A stretch of DNA of 64,000 nt from Cladocopium goreaui (lineage: Eukaryota > Sar > Dinophyceae > Suessiales > Symbiodiniaceae): NCBI GenBank assembly GCA_947184155.2, contig CAMXCT020000485.1, forward strand, positions 1 through 64,000, in the 5' to 3' direction. Positions 58,382-64,000 of the stretch are shown in pieces. Below the pieces are notes generated by a model, which did not search any database, was not told where the DNA came from, and was given only the letters and a program-made list of their open reading frames with translations. The position numbers were made by a program, and so were the translations under genes. The first letter of the stretch is position 1; each line of letters begins with the position of its first letter.

Positions 58382-58707
58382 GTCAGCGGGGAGACAAGCA
58401 GGGTTAACGATTTGGACCGGGTGAGTCCGACAGTGATTCTGCCAAGGCAGTCTTCGGTATCTTCTGTAGGGGAGCCATTGGAATAGTATTTGGTGTTTAA
58501 AAATCCAATACTGAGCTGAGCTACGATTGATACCTGTGCTGTTCCTCCTGCCGAATTGGCTATTGTTTCTACGCGTAGGGTGCGGGTGTAATCTTTCTTC
58601 AGCACCGAACGGTTCAAATTGTTTTTGTGGTCGGTTGCAGTGGTCATTACGAAAAGCCCATCGGCAAACCCGGCATTGTGGGGGAAAGGGGTGAGTACCT
58701 CTGACAC
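58378..58707 (-). CDS. Helicase element B: motif VI region
   Basis: It contains CLGRITVGLTRSKSLTLLVS, SF1 motif VI, and upstream TTATDHKNNLNRSVLKKDY and AGGTAQVSIVAQLSIGF as in A. It is bounded by two frameshifts: near 58748 (joins to NGLWELGSFASGG...) and near 58390 (joins to MMGLMGMAQV). Confidence 0.65.
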   Translation of the reverse strand: MSEVLTPFPHNAGFADGLFVMTTATDHKNNLNRSVLKKDYTRTLRVETIANSAGGTAQVSIVAQLSIGFLNTKYYSNGSPTEDTEDCLGRITVGLTRSKSLTLLVSPLT

Positions 58708-58727
58708 AAGAGTCTCCAGGTCTGTCG

Positions 58728-60218
58728 CTACCAGCCCGTTAATCCTGCATTAGTATCCCAAAGCACTAATTGGAACCCTGGTGGCTTGTCGGGGAGTCCT
58801 CCCGAGGCAAAACTTCCCAGTTCCCATAGGCCATTGATCTGCCTGCAGAGATCAGGATATCTAACTGCAACCACGGCATGGTATGTCACAGGACTAACCC
58901 CAGAGCTGGAGGGAAGCATTAACCCCCAAGCATGGATGTCACTCACTCCGGCGGTCTAGGAATTTAAAACTGCTTGTATGTCTCCAGCCATGGGTAGGAG
59001 GGTAGCGGCATGCTGCAGGATCCAGGCGAGGCGCACGAGGGACTGTGGAAAGTTAATAGTTGTACCTGCCAGCAGTTCTGAATCCACAAATCGGGAGTGC
59101 CGTTGCATATTCGGCTGGGCGGCTTCAAATTGGGCTCTTAGGCCTGGAAGAACAGTGCTGGCTGCCCTGAGGTCTTCCGCATCCTGCGGCGAGAGATGAC
59201 TTGTCCATAGCTGACCTAAAGTGGGCTGGCCTCGTTTGAGGATTTGACTAAGAGTCGCTAAACCTTCATTGGCCGAACCGTCCAGTAGTCGGATCATTGC
59301 ATCTGCAAGGTTAGCTGGCATATAATAATTGCGGTCGCTTCGCAGCCCATGCTTCTTGGCCAACAGGAGCTGTCGTGATCGTTTCGCGTTGCGGGCTGCA
59401 CGATCAATGCCGCCGGGTGTCTGCGCAGAGTCTCCTGTCCACAAGACCAGGGGTTGCTGTCTCAGTAGGCTGATGACTGCAATTTCTCGGTCAGTACCAT
59501 ATTGCTGGCCTTCATCAATAACCAGGAGGGAGAGCTCTTGCATAAAGCCACCCATTGTGGACCATTGCATGGTAAGATCCTGGGCTACCGTCCCTCCGGT
59601 GGCTAAAATTAACTGACACTTATTCAGCATTTGCCTTCTTTCTCTCGGGTGTATGTCGAATTTCGTGCGGGAGTAACTACTTTTGTTACGTTCTTGGTCT
59701 CCCACTAACCTACCTATGCGCCCAAACACCCCCGACGGGGGGTCGAGCCATAGGAGGAGGTCAGCAAAGGATCTGGTACCGGAGTTCTCTTTACAGATGA
59801 ATAATATTTTGAGGCTGTCAGTAGCATCGATTTCAATCAAGGCCAGGATGAGGATTGCCATCGATTTCGACTTGCCTGCTCCGAAAAGCCCTTGGATACA
59901 CAGGTCTAACCGATTGGTGAGCAACGCCATTGTCACTGCGCAGAGTGTGCCCAAGACATGTCCGTCGAGCTCAGCGGCAAAGGATAGTGCAGTGGAGCGG
60001 GTCCAGGGGTGAAGCTCACCCTCTACGTGACATGGAATTAGCACTAGGCGTAGCAACTGGCCGCACAAATGCAAGAAATGTGATCTTTTGTTGCCATCCA
60101 TTCCTTCAACTGCCGTTTGGACATTATAGATGCCTAATCCCAGGTGGTATCTGCACGGGGGGGTTTGCGCGACAGCGGTAACCTCTCTGGTAGGCTTGGT
60201 ACATCCGAACATCCACAT
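58728..60218 (-). CDS. Helicase element B: SF1 helicase core
   Basis: The frame from 60218 holds Walker A GLFGAGKSKS (about residues 109-118, DNA 59865-59894), motif Ia KILFICKENSG, the DEGQ box LLVIDEGQQYG and motif III LWTGDSAQTPGG, and runs to a stop at 58956 (a TAG at IQAVLNS, where A reads on), then resumes as MSDIHAWGLMLPSSSGVSPV to 58728. Unlike A it has no break between Walker A and the DEGQ box (LLLWLDPPSGVFGRIGRLVG). It is Upf1-like in motif spelling. The Met at 60216-60218 is probably internal: sense homology extends to about 60420 (FIEVAFLSGPAIEFFAKEQL). Confidence 0.75.
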
Positions 60219-60373
60219 TGTGTGTGGGAAGAAGGTCCCTGGGACCGGGCCTTTCTGCCCCTGAACGGTCGCATCAATGGGGTCCAGGCGCTGGCCGGAG
60301 GCAACATACCAGTCTTGAAGGGCTACAAGCTGTTCTTTCGCAAAAAATTCAATGGCTGGCCCTGAGAGAAAGG

Positions 60374-60832
60374 CTACTTCGATGAATCTGGGGTTGCACT
60401 GTCTGTGTATGCGGGAGGAAGGCAGCTATCCTTGCTTTTGGATGTGCGTGGCGTGATGGCTAGGACCAACCCAAAAAGGATTTGAAGGTCTCCTCCGTCA
60501 TCGGCTGGAGCTTCTGCGGTGCCTACCATTGCGACAAGCCTACCCGTGCCGATGGGGCTAACTTTGTGATGGTGCGCATCACTGGCTAGGAGGCTGAAAA
60601 CTTCAGTTTTGCCAAGGCTTGGATGTCGGAACGCAAATGCATCTTGTCCGCCTTTGACTTTCCAGTGTCCAAATTCGCTGCCTTTGAAGAGGAATTCGAA
60701 AGTAATGGGTTGCCATGGTTGACGGATAGGTCCTGCACTTTGCATTGTTAACCCTGTTTCATTATAGCCTTCGTTGGGGCTGAGCATGGGCAAATAGTAG
60801 TCTAACATGTAGACAGCCATGGGCAATTGCAA
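60374..60832 (-). CDS. Helicase element B: C-terminal remnant of the hydrolase-like protein
   Basis: Matches residues about 590-715 of the 808-aa protein of A (AVYMLDYYLPMLSPNEGYNE, DAFAFRHPSLGKT, PIGTGRLVAMVGTAEAPADD). The hydrolase triad itself is lost with the 5' truncation. The frame stops at 60374 in the same place where A's frame departs from helicase homology, and the helicase frame is -1 relative to it in both copies. Confidence 0.6.
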   Translation of the reverse strand: MQLPMAVYMLDYYLPMLSPNEGYNETGLTMQSAGPIRQPWQPITFEFLFKGSEFGHWKVKGGQDAFAFRHPSLGKTEVFSLLASDAHHHKVSPIGTGRLVAMVGTAEAPADDGGDLQILFGLVLAITPRTSKSKDSCLPPAYTDSATPDSSK

Positions 60833-60839
60833 GGTGCCA

Positions 60840-62924
60840 CAAGGATGACCGATAAACCTGATGTAGCCAAAAAATTGAAGTTCAATCTGTGGGAAATTCC
60901 ATTAACCCAACAGGGACTCCCCGCCAAATTTCACAGGTGACGTTTTCAGGAAACCTCTCTGAAAGTAAGCAAATTTGTTTTGAATAGTGGTGTTGAAAAG
61001 TGTTCCAGATGCAGGGTGCAGATTCAAGCACCTTACACCAAATCTCCATGACCTCGTGGATCAAGCATGATGCTGATATTGCAGTACCCTTCCTTTTGAC
61101 GTAATTTGTTTTGTTGTTTCCCCACCTGTCACGTGAGGATTGTTAAAGCCCATGCCAGCTGTCCCGCCTGTTCCTCCTCCAAGCCTTGATCGCAGTGGTC
61201 CCCACCAAACCTCAACTGCAAGCTCGTGGTTCTCGATTCGGCCATGGAAGGAAACTGTTGGGACAGTAGGTTTTGTTCAAACTCGGGCCACACTGCTCTG
61301 GACATGACGATTTGGTTGGGAGGTGAAAGGATGTTGGCATATCGCATATAGAGTTGTTTTGCTTATTCTTTTCAAGGCATCGGCAACAGGAAATGACCCT
61401 GACTGTCCATGGTATCAATATATTGAAGTATATTGAAATTGTTAACGGTTCCACGGCAATAGGTCACAATTTTGCGCACCCAAAGTCTTTGTTAAATGTT
61501 TCCTCCGCGCGGGGCAAAAGGAGAACCAATATAACAAAACAAAAAAAATAACGTATTGGAAAAAAACTAGCGCCGCGGAACGCCGACCCGAAAGGCACAG
61601 CACAATGTCGCATTGATACTCGGGCATGCTGATGTCCCGGGTGCGAATATTACATTTATGATATGTCTCAAGCAGAATATTATGTACACATGCATATAAA
61701 CCAATTCAAGTTGGACACTTGCCGGCTTACTAGGCCCACAACCTCACAAAATAAAATTGATTTGCACCAAATCTGCGACCCCTTTCGCTCATATTGCCCT
61801 TCCATTTTTGCCAGAAGGGTCCAAATTTGCGACCCTCCAACGCGGTTGTTGGTTCCAAAAAAATATCGCATGGGCGGATTTGAGCAACTAGCTTGGATTA
61901 CTTTTGCGCGCAAACACGTTCAAACTTTGGCCACTCATCCTTGTGCAGAGTGCTGTCAAAAATGATTTGCACTCCTCCTCGGCAATGTGGAACACTGAGC
62001 TCACTTTGCCGCCTTCCATTTTTAAAAAACTCCCTCGCGCACCTCCAGCCATATTTGCTGGTCCATCCCTGATGTCTTCCAACATTTGTAACATCATGTG
62101 GTGAAGTCTCGCTGCGTCCTGCGGGTCCTCTCTTTGAAGAGCTAACCTGAACTCGATTTTCATATTGCACGCTTATGATTTTGCTTTTGGTTATGGTTTG
62201 CAGTTGTCGTTCATTGCACCAGTTTTCTGCTCATGGATCTGATCGCATGTCACGAAATTGTGGTTGCGAAACGTCTTGAGAGGTTTCTAGGTAGTTGATT
62301 TCGGTTTGCCTGTCAGGCTGCCACAGTTGACTGTCATGTTTTGAAAATGTACCATGCAATTCATTTCAATGGAGATTATGGAAAATCTCGGCCGTGTTTG
62401 TGAATATTGCTGTTAGAGCAGGTTCTGGAAAACCTGGATTGCAGTCGTGTGAGTGTTATGTTTACTGTTTCTTGGTTTTGCAAACTTGTTATGTAACAAC
62501 AAACATGTACGTTAGAGGAGTAATCAAAACTCTTCTTTCTTCTCGCCGCTGACAACTGTCTCCCTGCTATCAGTTTTCGCGATGGACTTTCAAAAACAAA
62601 TAAACGGTACCTAGGATCCAACCAGCACTCTTGGTCAGATCTTCTCAGGCAAGTTGATATGCATTGATGGTCCGATAAAGCCATTCACCGTTCTCATCAC
62701 TTTCATGACCATAAATGCTTCACATCCAGCGATACTTATCAGGTTTGAATTTGATCAGGATCCCCTACCATCTTCCTCACGTACCCCAAGGGCGAGATCT
62801 CAATCTGCACTGCCAAGTACTCTTTGGTATCAGCCACACTTTCTTGTTCTTGGGGCCATTTCTATCATGGCACATAAGCTGTCATCATGCATGCATTGTG
62901 ATGATACTAAGCTATCACCTCTTG
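60840..62924. other. Mostly non-coding stretch
   Basis: About 2 kb downstream of the truncation point of element B with no recognisable element or gene apart from a doubtful ORF at 61888-62163. Confidence 0.4.
61888..62163 (-). CDS. Doubtful 91-aa ORF
   Basis: ATG at 62161-62163; MKIEFRLALQREDPQDAARL, then a helical HHMMLQMLEDIRDGPANMAG and a mixed C-terminus. Balanced composition makes it more gene-like than its neighbours, but no family, homologue or element context supports it. Confidence 0.3.
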   Translation of the reverse strand: MKIEFRLALQREDPQDAARLHHMMLQMLEDIRDGPANMAGGARGSFLKMEGGKVSSVFHIAEEECKSFLTALCTRMSGQSLNVFARKSNPS

Positions 62925-63251
62925 CATTAATCTATTTTCACCCATAAACTGGTGCCTGTCACGTCATTGCTCGGTGCTTGGTTTTGTTTTTGGTTTTGTG
63001 TGTTTTGTGTTTCTTTTTGTTTTGTTTGGGGTGGTTTTTGGTGCTTTGGTTTGCTCTGTTTCGTTTTGTGTTCTGGATGATCGTGACAGCATACAGGACT
63101 ATGTATCGGTCCTCCACCAGTTTACTTTTGCGGCCACTCTACAGAAACGGCTTACGCATGACTTAATTAATCAATTAATCCCAATTGCAACATGATCTCA
63201 AACATGTTGAACGACCTGGCGGAAGCCATGAAGGCGTTGGACGGAAAAAAA
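62925..63251 (+). mobile_element. Plus-strand retroposon of the G/T-rich, GGACGG-A(n) family
   Basis: It starts near TTTTCACCCATAAACTGGT, runs through a G/T-only tract (62984-63070), TGGATGATCGTGACAG, a TATCGGTCCTCCACCAG block (also in the unit at 13.4 kb, reverse strand) and the terminal block ACGACCTGGCGGAAGCC ... GGCGTTGGACGG, ending in 7 A's (63245-63251). It carries no ORF. Its 3' end groups with the copy at 13275 rather than that at 14593 (GGAAGCCATG). Confidence 0.65.
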
Positions 63252-63317
63252 TCTTTGGGTTCTTCTGAATTCCACAGGCGACCAACTCGAAACTTGTCCC
63301 AACTGCAGACCAGCCTC

Positions 63318-63660
63318 AAAGATCGTTGCTCCTGAGTACGTGATCCTCATCCAGGACAACTCTAACTTCTGCAATCCGGGGGGGTCGTGGCATGCCTGCA
63401 GTCGGACGATCGAGCCTGACAAGTTCCCTAATGCCATCATTAGCTTTCTCAGATCACAATTGATCAAAAACTCAGTGCTGTGGTGAAGCGGTGAAGCACA
63501 GCTTACCCCCAACTGCATCTTCCACCTAGATGAACCTGAAAGATCGTTGCTCCTGAGTACGTGATCGTGGCATGCCCAGGTCGGACGCCAGGATTTCAAT
63601 TTAGTTTGGAAACTTCCGCATAAATGGCACGAAACAGCTCGGTACCCTGATTCCGTGTAT
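63318..63660. repeat. Imperfect duplication
   Basis: AAAGATCGTTGCTCCTGAGT followed by ACGTGATC occurs near 63318 and again near 63540, and GCATGCC...GTCGGACG follows each. About 220 bp separate the copies. Confidence 0.6.
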
Positions 63661-63811
63661 GACACATGTTATTTCATTTTATCATGGAAAATTCCACATG
63701 GCACAAAAAAATCTCGGTACCATGATGGTGTGTGCAACATGTCTTATTAATTAATTAAGCCTATTTTGCAACATGCGATTGACCAAACCTGCAACCCTAC
63801 GAGGTTCCCCT

Positions 63812-64000
63812 TTAATCTTTCTGTTTCACCCATAAACTGGTACCTGTCACGTCATTGCTCGGTGTTTGTTTTTGGTTTTGGTTTTGTTTGTTTTTGTGTT
63901 TCCGTTTGTTTTTTGGGGTGGTTTTTGGTGTTTTGGCTTGCTTTGTTTCGGTTTGTGTTCTGGATGATCGTGACAGTATACAGGACTATGTATCGGTCCT
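63812..64000 (+). mobile_element. Second plus-strand retroposon copy, cut by the window end
   Basis: From TTAATCTTTCTG and CACCCATAAACTGGTACC it repeats 62925-63110 (CTGTCACGTCATTGCTCGG, G/T tract, TGGATGATCGTGACAG, ACAGGACTATGTATCGGTCC) in the same orientation and runs off the window. Confidence 0.65.

Larger units (their letters stand above)
55393..60839 (-). mobile_element. Helicase element B (5'-truncated copy)
   Basis: It matches element A (16040-21410) in ORFs and 3' UTR. Homology stops abruptly at about 60839 inside the hydrolase-like protein, after the sequence for LPMAVYMLDYYLP, so the copy is 5'-truncated, as is typical of target-primed retroelements. Frameshifts differ from those in A (B lacks one base near 58748 and another near 58390; A lacks bases near 20343, 19405 and 17945), so the two decayed independently and the ancestor had one long helicase frame. 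Confidence 0.75.

Noticed and set aside
60840..62924. Dinoflagellate spliced-leader or 5S rRNA genes
   Set aside because: I searched by eye for the conserved spliced-leader 22-mer and 5S promoter boxes in this and other gaps and did not find them.
62951..62975. Further copies of the CAAAG stem-loop at 62951 and 63840
   Set aside because: They share CCTGTCACGTC with the stem-loop family, but the right arm (GCTCGG) does not pair with the left, so I do not count them.

Overview
The window looks like a repeat-rich block of eukaryotic nuclear DNA, most probably from a dinoflagellate (Symbiodiniaceae or a relative). The main reasons are a LINE-type retrotransposon that carries a DNMT3-like cytosine methyltransferase upstream of its endonuclease/reverse transcriptase (methyltransferase capture by retrotransposons is known from dinoflagellates and from the charophyte Klebsormidium), a middling GC content, poly(A)-tailed retroposons, a tRNA-derived SINE, and almost all coding capacity on one strand. 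The organism assignment is an inference. I see no convincing host housekeeping gene, no rRNA and no CRISPR.

Layout. 0-5.1 kb: a run of small minus-strand ORFs separated by a recurring stem-loop; one ORF is split by a 1.05-kb mobile, intron-like insert. 5.3-12.3 kb: LINE-1 of this window (AP-like endonuclease, reverse transcriptase, zinc motifs, SET-like segment, RNase H, then a conserved terminal domain), its RNase H split by a second copy of the same insert. 13.3-16.0 kb: two head-to-tail poly(A) units, each with a small helical ORF and a G/T-rich 3' leader. 16.0-26.9 kb: 'helicase element' A, which encodes a Pro-rich protein, a DxD (glycosyltransferase-like) protein, an alpha/beta-hydrolase-like protein and a Upf1-like SF1 helicase polyprotein. 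27-31 kb: small ORFs and a second kind of poly(A) retroposon. 31.1-34.6 kb: divergent, 5'-truncated helicase element C. 34.9-35.9 kb: a possible inverted-repeat element. 37,868-48,065: a complete LTR retrotransposon with 1.56-kb LTRs, PBS, PPT and a 5-bp target duplication but no recognisable pol; it carries passenger ORFs. 48.1-55.3 kb: the LINE with the methyltransferase, broken by a SINE and other lesions. 55.4-60.8 kb: helicase element B, truncated at its 5' end and hit by a second SINE copy. 60.8-64 kb: mostly non-coding, with two plus-strand copies of the G/T-rich retroposon.

How it may fit together. The helicase polyproteins (A, B, C), the LINE proteins and the small ORFs all lie on the minus strand, and between consecutive cistrons I repeatedly find a stem-loop: a 5-bp stem whose sequence covaries, a loop containing CAAAG in the sense strand, and an outer stem that also covaries. 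Seven copies are listed. In helicase element B the stem-loop is followed directly by the methyltransferase-LINE; in A it is followed by a small ORF and a poly(A) tail. The simplest reading is one family of very large, polycistronic retroelements with intercistronic RNA hairpins, whose copies are now decayed by frameshifts, truncation and nested insertions. That model is my inference; the repeats, motifs and duplications it rests on are visible in the sequence.
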